From Allostella vacuolata (GTDB lineage: Bacteria; Pseudomonadota; Alphaproteobacteria; ATCC43930; Allostellaceae): a stretch of DNA of 64,000 bases. The stretch spans positions 1,550,501-1,614,500 of the forward strand of contig AP019702.1 of NCBI GenBank assembly GCA_006739055.1. The letters are read 5' to 3'. Under the pieces are notes generated by a model. It saw only the letters and a list, made by a program, of their open reading frames with translations, searched no databases and was not told where the DNA came from. Both the position numbers and the translations under genes were made by a program. The stretch's first letter is position 1. The number at the start of each line of letters is the position of its first letter. This document shows, one piece after another, positions 1-8,768 of this stretch.

Positions 1-416
1 TCCTCCGACAGCTCGAAATGCTTGATCCAGCGCCAGCCGTGGCAGCAGACGTCATAGCCGGCGGCACGGATGGCGGCGGCCGCCTCGGGGTTGCGCTCCA
101 GCGCGAGCGCGCAGCCGAACACGGTCATCGGGATGCCGCGCTCCTGGAACAGGCGCAGCAGGCGCCAGAAGCCGACCCGGCTGCCATACTCGAACATGCT
201 CTCCCCGGCCAGGTCGCGGCCCTTCACGCCCTGGTTCAGCCCGTGCGCCTCGGTCAGGCCGAGCTCGGTGTGGCCCTCGCCGTCCTGCACCGACGGCTCC
301 GACCCCTCCTCGTAGTTCATGACGAAGTTGATCGCCAGCCGCGCCCCGTTCGGCCATTTCGGGTCGGGCGGGGTGCGGCCGTAGCCGACGAAGTCGCGGG
401 TGGGCTGCCAGGGCAT
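1..416 (-). CDS. puuE: Allantoinase PuuE-type (polysaccharide deacetylase family), N-terminal part
   Basis: The first 138 codons of a NodB/polysaccharide-deacetylase-like protein; the rest lies beyond the left edge. The N-terminus reads MPWQPTRDFVGYGRTPPD, followed by WPNGARLAINFVMNYEEGSE and later GYDVCCHGWRW, which is the pattern of cofactor-independent allantoinase (PuuE, family TIGR03212). This enzyme hydrolyses allantoin to allantoate in purine breakdown. It is the last visible gene of a minus-strand run that follows ureidoglycolate lyase after a 20-base gap, which supports a purine/ureide role. The ATG at 416 is the only good start near that gap. Confidence 0.9.
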   Translation of the reverse strand, partial: MPWQPTRDFVGYGRTPPDPKWPNGARLAINFVMNYEEGSEPSVQDGEGHTELGLTEAHGLNQGVKGRDLAGESMFEYGSRVGFWRLLRLFQERGIPMTVFGCALALERNPEAAAAIRAAGYDVCCHGWRWIKHFELSE

Positions 417-436
417 GGGGGATCTCCGGCTTCGGC

Positions 437-913
437 TCAGGCGGGAACGTGGACGGTGAAGGGGGCGACCGGCACGAACTCCTCGTCGCCCTTGGTGCCG
501 TCGCGCCACATGAAGACGGCGAACTTGCCCGGCCGGTCGAGCACGGTCAGTCCATGGTGCCAGGTGTTCGGCCGGTAGGTGACGCCCTGCCCGGGGCCGG
601 CGACGAAGGCGATGGCGCGGGCGACGTCGGGGCCGCCGTCGGCGGCGTGCGGGCAGACGATGACGATCCAGCGGGAGGCGTCGATGGCGACGAAGCTCTG
701 GGAGGAGAACTCGTGCCGCTCCAGCAGGTTCGCCTGCAGCGGCAGCGCTTCCAGCGGCGCGCGCACCGACATCGACAGGCTCGGCCGCGCCTCGGGCCGC
801 AGGTTTCCGAGCGCGTCCTCGAAATAGCTGCGGCCGGCGCCGTCGGGCAGGGTCAGGACCTCGCCATAGGGGGCGAAGGCGTCCTGGGTCAGGGGCAGGG
901 CGGTCAGTTCCAT
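437..913 (-). CDS. allA: Ureidoglycolate lyase
   Basis: A 158-residue protein of the AllA cupin family, which releases urea from ureidoglycolate to give glyoxylate at the end of allantoin degradation. Visible family features are LERHEFSSQSF (about residues 64-74), the VCPH segment near 87 and RPNTWHHGL (about 114-122), with FMWRDG near the C-terminus. Length fits the family (about 160-170). The frame stays open far upstream, but the ATG at 913 lies 8 bases after the permease stop and gives the family N-terminus. It is translated between the ABC permease and allantoinase, so the three are probably one operon. Confidence 0.95.
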   Translation of the reverse strand: MELTALPLTQDAFAPYGEVLTLPDGAGRSYFEDALGNLRPEARPSLSMSVRAPLEALPLQANLLERHEFSSQSFVAIDASRWIVIVCPHAADGGPDVARAIAFVAGPGQGVTYRPNTWHHGLTVLDRPGKFAVFMWRDGTKGDEEFVPVAPFTVHVPA

Positions 914-921
914 GGGGTCCT

Positions 922-1743
922 CTAGCTCGACATGCGACGGGTGAGGCCGGTCAGGCGCTCCATCAGCAGCATCAGCGCCAGCACCGCCGCGATCAAGACG
1001 CCGGAGACGGCGGCGACCCGCACGTCGAGCGTGCTCTCCATCATCCCCCACATGCGGATCGGCAGCATGTCGCTGCGCGGGCCGGCCAGGAACAGCGACA
1101 CCGGCACGTTGTCGAGCGAGGCGATGAAGGCGAGGAAGGCGCCGGCCGCGATGCCGGGGGCGATGGTCGGCAGCGTCACCCGGCGGAAGGTGTAGAGCCA
1201 GCTCGCGCCCAGGCTGGCCGAGCTCTCGAGCAGCGCCTGGTCGAGCTGCGTCAGGCTGGCCGAGGTGGTGCGCAGCACGAAGGGCACGATGACGATGACG
1301 TGGCCGAGCGCGATCAGGTCGAGGGACGGCCGCAGCCCGATCAGGGTGAAGTACATCAGCGCCGCCAGGCCGAAGGCGATGCCGGGCAGGATCAGGGGCG
1401 ACATGAAGAGGGTGTCGAGCGCCCGCGCCCAGCCGCGGCCGCGCCGGGCGATGCCGACCGCGGCCAGGGTGCCCAGCACCGCCGCGGCGGCGGTCGCCAC
1501 GCCGGCGACATAGAGGCTGTTGCCGGCGGCACGGTGGATCGCCCGCGATCGGGCCGGGTCGAACAGCATCTCGTACCATTGGGTCGACAGGCCGGCCGGC
1601 GGGAACTTCAGCGAGCGCCCCTCGGTGAAGGAGGTGAGCAGGACGATCACCACCGGCCCGACCAGGATCAGCAGCGCCAGGGCGGCCAGACCGCCGATGA
1701 CCAGCGCATAGGACAGGTCGGCCGGGCTGCGGCGCCTAGCCAT
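922..1743 (-). CDS. ABC transporter permease, spermidine/putrescine (PotC) type
   Basis: A 273-residue inner-membrane permease of the PotC class with about six hydrophobic segments. The binding-protein-dependent transport motif (EAA loop) reads SASLGASWLYTFRRVTLP around residue 170. It overlaps the preceding PotB-type permease by 8 bases, so the two are translationally coupled and form the heterodimeric channel. The operon ends in allantoin-degradation genes, so I infer the substrate is a ureide, purine breakdown product or related amine rather than a polyamine. The sequence alone does not show the substrate. Confidence 0.9.
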   Translation of the reverse strand: MARRRSPADLSYALVIGGLAALALLILVGPVVIVLLTSFTEGRSLKFPPAGLSTQWYEMLFDPARSRAIHRAAGNSLYVAGVATAAAAVLGTLAAVGIARRGRGWARALDTLFMSPLILPGIAFGLAALMYFTLIGLRPSLDLIALGHVIVIVPFVLRTTSASLTQLDQALLESSASLGASWLYTFRRVTLPTIAPGIAAGAFLAFIASLDNVPVSLFLAGPRSDMLPIRMWGMMESTLDVRVAAVSGVLIAAVLALMLLMERLTGLTRRMSS

Positions 1744-2644
1744 GGGCGGCCTCCGGGCGGGCGGCCTCCAGGCGGGCGGCGCCGGGACGGCCGCCGGCGA
1801 CGTGGCGGCCGAGCGCGGAGATGGCGACCACGCAGGCGGAGACCGAGACCAGCAGGGTGAGCGCGGCCACCGACGCCAGCGGCCAGTTGTAGACCACCAG
1901 CGACTGCTGCCAGATGACCAGCGGCAGGTAGACCAGCCGGTTGCCGCCGATCACCGACTGCGAGATGAAGGCGGTGGTGCTGGACGCGAAGACGAGCAGG
2001 CACCCCGACACCAGCCCCGGCACCGACAGGGGCAGGGTGACCCGGAAGAGGGTGCGCCAGCGCGAGGCGCCGAGCGCCTGGGAGGCGTCGCGCAGGGCCG
2101 GGTCGAGCCGGGTCATCACGCCCAGCAGCGGCAGCAGCATCAGCGGCATCTCGATCTGGGTCAGCGCCAGGACCAGCCCGAACTCCGTCTGCAGCAGGCG
2201 CAGGGGGGCAGGGGCGAGGCTGGTCGCCAGCAGGGCCTGGTTGATCACGCCTTCCTGGCCGAGGATGACGATCCAGGCGAAGGTGCGGACCACGACCGAG
2301 GTCAGGAGCGGCAGCACGATGACGAACAGCAGCACGCGCTGCCAGCGGGGGCTGGCCTCGATGAAGACCAGCGCCAGCGGGAAGCCGACCAGCAGCGTGG
2401 CGGCCACCGTCATCAGGCCGAGCTTCAGCGTGTCGCCCACGACCTGCCAGTAGAACGGGTCGCCCAGGAACTTAATCCACTGCGCGAAGCCGACCCGGGC
2501 CAGCTTGTCGTCGTCGAAGGTGCTGATGGCGGCCAGGATCAGCAGCGGCGCCAGGAAGAAGGCGGCGAACGCCAGCGTCAGCGGCAGGGCAAGCTGCCAT
2601 TCCGCCGGACGCATCCAGCCGCGTTCGCCCGCGGTCGCCGCCAT
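1736..2644 (-). CDS. ABC transporter permease, spermidine/putrescine (PotB) type
   Basis: A 302-residue permease beginning MAATAGERGWMRPAEWQLA, with a first transmembrane segment at about residues 15-40 and the EAA loop reading ASQALGASRWRTLFRVTLP near residue 190. The open frame continues upstream to 2728, but that extension is translated repeat DNA, so the ATG at 2644 is preferred. The partner PotC-type permease overlaps its stop. The gene for the binding protein ends 476 bases upstream; the intervening DNA is filled with dispersed repeats that interrupt an otherwise tight operon. Confidence 0.9.
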   Translation of the reverse strand: MAATAGERGWMRPAEWQLALPLTLAFAAFFLAPLLILAAISTFDDDKLARVGFAQWIKFLGDPFYWQVVGDTLKLGLMTVAATLLVGFPLALVFIEASPRWQRVLLFVIVLPLLTSVVVRTFAWIVILGQEGVINQALLATSLAPAPLRLLQTEFGLVLALTQIEMPLMLLPLLGVMTRLDPALRDASQALGASRWRTLFRVTLPLSVPGLVSGCLLVFASSTTAFISQSVIGGNRLVYLPLVIWQQSLVVYNWPLASVAALTLLVSVSACVVAISALGRHVAGGRPGAARLEAARPEAAHG

Positions 2645-3120
2645 CCTAGCTGCTCCCCGCCGGCAGCCGGCCCATCGGCCGCCGCGTCCCTCGACGGCGC
2701 TCGGGATGAGGACGTTCTCCGATTGCACGAGCGCCTGTGGACGAAGGAGCAGCCCGAGATAGATTCAGGCCCACTGCCCTTCGGTCGTTGCGTCCCTCGA
2801 CTACGCTCGGGATGAGGGACTTCTCTGTTGGCGGAAGTACCTGTGGAGCAAAGAAAATCTCCAGAAACTCGGCATTGCCCCTCGGTCGTAGCGTCCCTCG
2901 ACCAGGCTCGGGATGAGGGGAATCCTCCATCGGCGCAAACGCTTGTGGAGAATGGAAAATCTCCTCATCCCGAGCCTGGTCGAGGGACGCTTTGGCCGGT
3001 GGCCAGCGCTCCTGTCGACGGCCGCCGGCGGTTTCATTCCCGGCGGGTCGGGCCAACCGGTGCGAGTTCATCCCGAACGCAGTCGAAGCACGCATTGACC
3101 GGTGGCTCTGCACTTACAGC
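2645..3120. other. Gene-free interval with a repeat array
   Basis: This 476-base gap lies inside an ABC-transporter operon. It holds the repeat array annotated separately and a degenerate repeat half at 3069-3093. Open frames here translate into repeat-derived strings such as LIPSLVEGR and SLDQARDE and are not genes. I see no tRNA, promoter consensus or terminator with a T-tract. Confidence 0.75.
2684..2990. repeat. Array of 28-bp inverted-repeat units (REP/BIME-like)
   Basis: Three copies in plus orientation begin near 2684, 2790 and 2890 (spacing about 100-106 bases), and one inverted copy lies at 2963-2990. The unit runs GCGTCCCTCGACCAGG then CTCGGGATGAGG. The copies at 2890-2917 and 2963-2990 are exact reverse complements, giving a 28-bp stem with a 45-base loop. 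Spacers between copies share a further motif around CTGTGGAG. The same paired arrangement recurs at 17500-17599 and 55940-56039, so this is a dispersed family, not a local accident. Confidence 0.85.
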
Positions 3121-4152
3121 CTACTTCGCCACTTCCTTGTTGAAGCGCTCGATCCAGCCGGCCCGCAACGGGTTGATCTTGGTCCAGTCGTGGCGCACGA
3201 AGCCGGCCATCTCGTCGAGCGTCTTCATCGGCAGCTCGGGGCCGAGCGCCACCTCCTTGTTGACCGGCACGAAGTTCCAGGGCGGCTGGATCAGCCCGGC
3301 CTGGGCCTCCTTGCCGATGACCGTGTCGATATACTTGTAGGCGTTCCCGGGCTCGGCCGCGCCCTTGGCGATGTGCATGGTGGTGAAGAAGGCGACCGCA
3401 CCCGACTCCGGCTTCACGAACTCGATGTCGACGCCGCGGCCCTTGAGGGTCGAGACGGTCTGGGTGTTGGTGTAGAGCACGTCGCACTGCCCCTGCTGGA
3501 ACAGGCCGGCCATTGCCTGCGGGGCGCCGATGGTGGCGACCTTGGACAGGACCTTGCGCATCTCGACGAAGAAGGGGGCGACGTCGGTCTCCGACCCGCC
3601 GAACTGCTTTGCGATCTCGATGATCGAGACGGTGCCGAAGGTGGTCTGGAAGCCGGTCAGGCCGAGGCGGGAGACCCAGGGGTCCTTCAGCAGGTCGGCC
3701 CAGCCCTTGGGGGCCGGCACCTTCTTCGGGTTGTAGGCGATGCCGACCACCTGGGCCGCGACGGTGACGCCCCACTCGTCGGCGAGGCCGGCCGGCACGG
3801 CGGCGAGGTTGGTGAGCTTCTTGGGGTCGAATTTCTCGAACACGCCGGCCTCGATGCCGCTGACGCGCGGGCCGGGGTCGAGGACGAAGACGTCGAAGCT
3901 GGGCTGGCCGCGGGCGGCCCGCGCCTTGGCGATCTGGTCGACGGCGTAGAGCGGCTGCATCTCCAGCTGCACGCCGTGCGCCTTCTCCAGCGCCGGGGCG
4001 ACGATGCCGCGGAACGCCTCTTCCCACGATCCCGGATAGATTGCGGCGGTGACCGAGCCCTTGGCCAGGGCCGGGCGCCCGGCCAGCCCGACGGCGCCGA
4101 GCGCGGCCGTGCCGGCGAGGAAGCGGCGGCGATCCATTCTCAGCATCTTCAT
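3121..4152 (-). CDS. ABC transporter substrate-binding protein, PotD-like, Tat-exported
   Basis: A 343-residue periplasmic binding protein of the spermidine/putrescine/iron class (SBP_bac_8-like). The N-terminus MKMLRMDRRRFLAGTAALG carries a twin-arginine signal ending near PALA, so export in folded form by Tat is likely. Segments typical of the family include YPGSWEEAFRGIVAPAL and YNPKKVPAPKGWADLLKDP. The start at 4152 overlaps the ATPase stop as ATGA; an ATG two codons further in has better spacing to the AGGGGAGA Shine-Dalgarno. Its permeases lie beyond the repeat array downstream. Confidence 0.9.
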   Translation of the reverse strand: MKMLRMDRRRFLAGTAALGAVGLAGRPALAKGSVTAAIYPGSWEEAFRGIVAPALEKAHGVQLEMQPLYAVDQIAKARAARGQPSFDVFVLDPGPRVSGIEAGVFEKFDPKKLTNLAAVPAGLADEWGVTVAAQVVGIAYNPKKVPAPKGWADLLKDPWVSRLGLTGFQTTFGTVSIIEIAKQFGGSETDVAPFFVEMRKVLSKVATIGAPQAMAGLFQQGQCDVLYTNTQTVSTLKGRGVDIEFVKPESGAVAFFTTMHIAKGAAEPGNAYKYIDTVIGKEAQAGLIQPPWNFVPVNKEVALGPELPMKTLDEMAGFVRHDWTKINPLRAGWIERFNKEVAK

Positions 4153-5279
4153 TCTCCCCTGTTGTCTTCGGCGGCGAAAAGCGACGGCGCGGCGCCGGGT
4201 GCCAGGCCGCACCACAGGCGGTCGCCGGACGGCAGCGCGCGGCCGGTGCGGCGCTCCACCAGCTTGAGCGTGCCGCCATCGGCGGTTTCCAGATCGTGCA
4301 CCAGGTCGGGGCCGAGCGGCACCGACAGGCGCAGCGTGACGGGCCAGCGGTCGGGGCCGGGCATGTCGAACAGCGCCAGCTGCTCCGGCCGCACCACCAT
4401 GACGATCGGGGCCCCGCCGCGCAGGCCCGGCACCGTCGGCAGGACCACCATCCCCCCGGCCGCCAGCGCGATGCCGACCTCGGGTCCCTCGATCGCCGCA
4501 ATCTCCCCGGCCAGCCGGTTGGAGGTGCCGACGAAGCCGCTGACGAACAGGGTGGCCGGCCGGTCATAGACGGCGACCGGCGCGGCGCATTGCTCCACCC
4601 GGCCGCGGTGCATCACGGCGATGCGGTCGGCGACGCTCATCGCCTCGTCCTGGTCGTGGGTGACCAGCACCGCGGTCAGGCCGAACTGGCGCTGCAGCCG
4701 CTTCAGCTCGATCTGCATGTCGAGGCGCAGCCCCTTGTCGAGTGCGCTGAACGGCTCGTCGAGCAGCAGGACCGAGGGGCCCACCGCGAGCGCGCGGGCC
4801 AGTGCGACGCGCTGCTGCTGCCCGCCCGAGAGCTGCCGGGGCAGGCGGTCGCCGAAGGTCGACAGGCGCACCACCTCCAGCATCCGGGTGACGCGCGGGG
4901 CGACGTCGGACCGTCGCCAGCCGCGCGCCTTCAGCCCGTAGGCGACGTTCTCGGCCACCGTCATGTGCGGGAAGAGCGCATAGCTCTGGAAGACGATGCC
5001 GACATTGCGCCGGTTGGGCGGCAGGTCGTCGACCGGCGCGCCGCCGATGCGCACCGTGCCGGCCGACTGGCGGATGAAGCCGCCGATGATCCGCAGCAGG
5101 GTGGTCTTGCCGCAACCCGACGGCCCGAGCAGGGCCAGCACTTCGCCGGCGCCGATCGCCAGCGTCACCCGGTCGACCGCCGTCAGCGCGCCATAGCGAT
5201 GCAGCACGCCCTCGACGTCGACCGGCTTGCCGGCGACGGCGCCCGTTGGTGGTGATGCGGTCTGCGAGGCGCCCTGCAC
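4149..5279 (-). CDS. ABC transporter ATP-binding protein, PotA type
   Basis: A 376-residue ATPase, first gene of the ureide-linked importer operon. Walker A is GPSGCGKTT (residues 52-60), signature LSGGQQQ (149-155), Walker B VLLLDEP (169-175), and the switch histidine is in VTHDQDEA. The 120 residues after the ATPase domain look like the TOBE regulatory domain of PotA/FbpC proteins. The start is GTG, and the stop overlaps the binding-protein start. It would energise the two permeases encoded at 922-2644. Confidence 0.92.
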   Translation of the reverse strand: MQGASQTASPPTGAVAGKPVDVEGVLHRYGALTAVDRVTLAIGAGEVLALLGPSGCGKTTLLRIIGGFIRQSAGTVRIGGAPVDDLPPNRRNVGIVFQSYALFPHMTVAENVAYGLKARGWRRSDVAPRVTRMLEVVRLSTFGDRLPRQLSGGQQQRVALARALAVGPSVLLLDEPFSALDKGLRLDMQIELKRLQRQFGLTAVLVTHDQDEAMSVADRIAVMHRGRVEQCAAPVAVYDRPATLFVSGFVGTSNRLAGEIAAIEGPEVGIALAAGGMVVLPTVPGLRGGAPIVMVVRPEQLALFDMPGPDRWPVTLRLSVPLGPDLVHDLETADGGTLKLVERRTGRALPSGDRLWCGLAPGAAPSLFAAEDNRGE

Positions 5280-5358
5280 TTCGTCCTGTCCCCGGTCGCG
5301 TCTGCCACGAATTTAAGCAAGACGTGGGCCATGGCGCGCGGGTGCGGGGCGGCGGCGC

Positions 5359-5967
5359 TCAGGTCACGGGCGCGAAGCCGTGCTGCTCCAGCCGGGACAG
5401 CACGCCCGTGTGGATGTCGAAGCGGAACCCGTACAGACCCAGGCGCCCGGCCGCGACCGCCTCGGCGATCCAGGGGAAGGTCAGGAGGTTGGCGAGCGAC
5501 AGGCGCACCACCTCGACCTCGTAATGGGTCAGGATCTCGACCGGGTCGACCATGCCCGGTGGCGGTCGCGGCACGTCCTGGGCGATCCGCACCCAGGGTT
5601 CCACGAAGTCGCGCGCATCGACCGGGGCGCCCTCGACCATCGCCTGCACGCCGCCGCAGAGCGCGTGGCCGAGGACGATGATGTCGGAGACCTTGAGGAC
5701 CCGTACGCCGAACTCCAGCGCCGCGCTGGTGCCGTGGTACTGCGCGTCCGGGCTGTAGGGCGGCACCAGGCCCGCGACGTTGCGGACCACGAACAGCTCG
5801 CCCGGCACCGCGCCGAACACCGTCTGCGGGTCGACCCGCGAATCCGAACACGCGACCACCAGCGCCTCGGGGCTCTGGCCGCGCCGCGCGAGCCGCTCGT
5901 AGCGGGCCCGCTCGGCCGGCCAGATATCGGCCCGGAACCGGCGGTAGCCTTCGATCAGGTTGTCCAT
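5359..5967 (-). CDS. Beta-class carbonic anhydrase
   Basis: A 202-residue zinc enzyme interconverting CO2 and bicarbonate in the cytoplasm. The ligands and catalytic dyad are visible: Cys40-Ser-Asp42-Ser-Arg44 (ACSDSRVDP) and His101-x-x-Cys104 (GHALCGG). Length is within the normal 200-230 range. The ATG at 5967 follows an AGGAG site (CCAGGAGAATCC) at good spacing; the longer open frame upstream is rejected. It stands alone, divergent from the LysE exporter, with no visible link to the ABC operon downstream. Confidence 0.95.
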   Translation of the reverse strand: MDNLIEGYRRFRADIWPAERARYERLARRGQSPEALVVACSDSRVDPQTVFGAVPGELFVVRNVAGLVPPYSPDAQYHGTSAALEFGVRVLKVSDIIVLGHALCGGVQAMVEGAPVDARDFVEPWVRIAQDVPRPPPGMVDPVEILTHYEVEVVRLSLANLLTFPWIAEAVAAGRLGLYGFRFDIHTGVLSRLEQHGFAPVT

Positions 5968-6143
5968 GGATTCTCCTGGTAAGGCATTGTCCGGGGGTGG
6001 GTAGCATCGCTGCGGGCCGCGGGCCAGGGGGCGGGTGCGGCATCGCGCGCCGCCCGCCGGCCGCCGGCGCGGGCGGGAACGGGCTTGAATTGCCGCCCTC
6101 GCGATGGATTGATCCTGGTCCTTGTCGCCCGCGGGAGCATCCC

Positions 6144-6770
6144 ATGCCGCTCGAACACTGGCTTGCCTTCGTCGCCGCATCCGCCGTGCTGGTCGCCATC
6201 CCCGGCCCAACCGTGCTGCTGGTCGTGTCCTACGCGCTGGGGCAGGGGCGCCGCTCGGCGGCGGCCACGGTCGCCGGGGTGGCGCTGGGCGACACCACGG
6301 CCGTCATTGCCTCGCTGCTCGGCCTGGGCACGCTGCTGGCGGCCTCGGCCCTGCTCTTCACCACCCTCAAATGGGTCGGGGCCGCCTATCTCGTCTATCT
6401 CGGCATCCGGCTCTGGCGGGCGCCGGTCGCGGCCGACGGCCTGCCGGCGGCGCCGGCGGCGGCCCCGTGGAAGATCTTCCTCCATGCCTATGGCGTCACC
6501 GCCCTCAATCCGAAGGGCATCGTCTTCTTCGTCGCCTTCCTGCCGCAGTTCGTGGACCGGACGGGCGACGTCGCCTGGCAGCTGCTGATCCTGGGGGCCA
6601 CCTTCGTCGTCGTCGCCACGGTCAACGCCACCCTCTATGCGCTGCTGGCGGCCGGGGCCAGGCGGACGATCCGCCGGCCGGGGGTGCAGCGCGCGGTCAA
6701 CCGCACCGGCGGCGGCTTCCTGATGGCGGCCGGCCTGCTGACCGTGCTGTGGCGCCGCCAGCCGGCCTGA
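6144..6770 (+). CDS. LysE/RhtB-family amino-acid exporter
   Basis: A 208-residue inner-membrane protein with about six hydrophobic segments. The family signature is clear: IPGPTVLLVVSYALGQGRR near residues 21-39, GVALGDTTA near 50, and NPKGIVFFVAFLPQF near residues 119-133. Members export amino acids such as lysine, homoserine or threonine by proton antiport; the substrate cannot be read from the sequence. The ATG at 6144 is chosen because it gives the normal family N-terminus (MPLEHWLAF). The gene is monocistronic and divergent from carbonic anhydrase. Confidence 0.93.
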   Translation: MPLEHWLAFVAASAVLVAIPGPTVLLVVSYALGQGRRSAAATVAGVALGDTTAVIASLLGLGTLLAASALLFTTLKWVGAAYLVYLGIRLWRAPVAADGLPAAPAAAPWKIFLHAYGVTALNPKGIVFFVAFLPQFVDRTGDVAWQLLILGATFVVVATVNATLYALLAAGARRTIRRPGVQRAVNRTGGGFLMAAGLLTVLWRRQPA

Positions 6771-6897
6771 TCGCCGCAACCCGGCCGGATCCGTCGCCGA
6801 TCGAAGCGAAGTTGCTGCACTTAGCGGAAGGAAATGCCGGCCTGCGTGGGCATAATACCGGCTTTGTCCGCCAACGGAATCGGGTCGGAACGCCGGG

Positions 6898-8763
6898 ATG
6901 CTCCATCACACGCCGCTCATCGCCACCATCGTCGCCGGCCTCGGCCTCGCCTTCGTCCTGGGGGCGATCGCCAACCGCCTGAAGATCTCGCCGCTGGTCG
7001 GCTACCTGCTGGCGGGGATCGCGGTCGGGCCCTTCACGCCCGGCTTCGTGGCCGACCAGGGCCTGGCGAACGAACTGGCGGAAATCGGCGTGATCCTGCT
7101 GATGTTCGGCGTCGGCCTGCATTTCTCGCTGAACGACCTGCTGTCGGTCCGCGCGATCGCCATCCCGGGCGCGATCGCCCAGATCGCCGTCGCCACGCTG
7201 CTCGGCATGGGGCTCGGCTGGGCGATGGGCTGGCCGCCCGGGGCGGGCTTCGTCTTCGGCCTGGCGCTGTCGGTCGCCAGCACGGTGGTGCTGTTGCGCG
7301 CGTTGCAGGAGCGCCGGATGGTGGAGACCGAGCGCGGGCGCATCGCCGTCGGCTGGCTGATCGTCGAGGACCTGGCGATGGTGCTCGCCCTGGTGCTGCT
7401 GCCGGCCCTGGCCGGGCTGCTCGGCGGCAGCTTCGACCCGGCGGCGCGGCCGGAAGACCCGCTGGCCGCGCGCGACGTCGCGACCACCATCGCCATCACC
7501 CTGGCCAAGGTGACCGCCTTCGTCGTGCTGATGCTGGTGGTCGGGCGGCGGGTGATCCCGTGGCTGCTGCACTATGTCGCCCACACCGGCTCGCGCGAGC
7601 TGTTCCGGCTGGCGGTGCTGGCGGTGGCCCTGGGCGTCGCCTACGGCGCGGCCGCGCTGTTCGGCGTCTCGTTCGCGCTGGGCGCCTTCTTCGCCGGCAT
7701 GATCCTCAGCGAATCGCCCCTGTCGCAGCGTGCGGCAGAGGAATCGCTGCCGCTGCGCGACGCCTTCGCGGTGCTGTTCTTCGTCTCCGTCGGCATGCTG
7801 TTCGACCCGCGCATCCTGCTCGAGGATCCGCTGCCGCTGATCGGGACCGTGCTCATCATCATCGCCGGCAAGTCGGTCGCGGCCTTCTTCATCGTCCGCG
7901 CCTTCGGCTACACCCAGGGCACCGCCTTCACCATCTCGGCCAGCCTGGCGCAGATCGGCGAGTTCTCGTTCATCCTGGCCGGGCTCGGCGTCGGCCTGCA
8001 GATCCTGCCGGAAGCCGGGCGCAGCCTGATCCTGGCGGGCGCGATCCTGTCGATCCTGGTCAATCCGTTCCTGTTCACCGCGCTCGACCACATGAAGGCC
8101 CGGGCCGAGCGCGCCAAGGCGAAGCTTGCCGCCGCCGAGCCCGCCGGGCATCCGATCGCCGACGAGCCGGAGGAGGCACCGGCGCTGGCGCCGACCGCGC
8201 TGGCCGGCCACGCGGTCATCGTCGGCTATGGCCGGGTCGGCAGCCTGGTCGGCGAGGGGCTGGCCGCGGCCGGGTGGCCGATGCTGGTGATCGAGGAGCG
8301 CCAGCCGCTCATCGACCAGCTGCGCGGCGACGGCCGCGAGGTGCTGGCCGGCAACGCCGCCGATGCCAGCCTGCTGGCCCTGGCCGGCCTGGAGCGCGCG
8401 CGCATCCTCTTCGTGGCGATTCCCGAGGCGTTCGAGGCCGGCCAGATCATCTCGCGTGCCCGGGCGGCCAGCGCCGGCCTGCGCATCGTCGCCCGGGCCC
8501 ATTCCGACGCCGAGGTCGAGCACCTGGAGGGCCATGGGGCCGACCTCATCATCATGGGCGAGCGCGAGATCGCCCGGGCGATGCTGGAGCATGCGCTGTC
8601 CGGCAGCAACCCTGCGCCTTCCGGGCCGGCCGAGGGGCCGGTCTCCACCGCGGCACTGCAGGCCGCCGCAGAGCCCCCGCCGCCCGACCCTCCGCCGCCG
8701 GAGGCTCCGGCGGCGGACCCTTCGGCGGGCGAACGCCCGGCCGTTCAGCCGCGGCCGGGCTGA
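6898..8763 (+). CDS. CPA2-family monovalent cation:proton antiporter (Kef/YbaL-like) with TrkA-N domain
   Basis: A 621-residue protein. Residues 1-390 form a Na+/H+-exchanger-type membrane domain with many hydrophobic segments and the motif NRLKISPLVGYLLAGIAVGP near residues 25-44. Residues from about 438 form a cytoplasmic Rossmann TrkA-N/RCK domain (HAVIVGYGRVGSLVGEGL) that would bind a nucleotide and gate transport. The last 50 residues are proline/alanine-rich and probably disordered. The likely role is potassium or proton-coupled cation efflux, as in YbaL/KefB/KefC; no glutathione-specific features can be judged. It converges on the GGDEF gene, with stop codons 5 bases apart. Confidence 0.92.
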   Translation: MLHHTPLIATIVAGLGLAFVLGAIANRLKISPLVGYLLAGIAVGPFTPGFVADQGLANELAEIGVILLMFGVGLHFSLNDLLSVRAIAIPGAIAQIAVATLLGMGLGWAMGWPPGAGFVFGLALSVASTVVLLRALQERRMVETERGRIAVGWLIVEDLAMVLALVLLPALAGLLGGSFDPAARPEDPLAARDVATTIAITLAKVTAFVVLMLVVGRRVIPWLLHYVAHTGSRELFRLAVLAVALGVAYGAAALFGVSFALGAFFAGMILSESPLSQRAAEESLPLRDAFAVLFFVSVGMLFDPRILLEDPLPLIGTVLIIIAGKSVAAFFIVRAFGYTQGTAFTISASLAQIGEFSFILAGLGVGLQILPEAGRSLILAGAILSILVNPFLFTALDHMKARAERAKAKLAAAEPAGHPIADEPEEAPALAPTALAGHAVIVGYGRVGSLVGEGLAAAGWPMLVIEERQPLIDQLRGDGREVLAGNAADASLLALAGLERARILFVAIPEAFEAGQIISRARAASAGLRIVARAHSDAEVEHLEGHGADLIIMGEREIARAMLEHALSGSNPAPSGPAEGPVSTAALQAAAEPPPPDPPPPEAPAADPSAGERPAVQPRPG

Positions 8764-8768
8764 CGCGC

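Noticed and set aside
2645-3120. Small ORFs with LIPSLVEGR, HPEPGRGT or SLDQARDE strings
   Set aside because: They are translations of the dispersed inverted repeat in various frames and recur at all three repeat loci.
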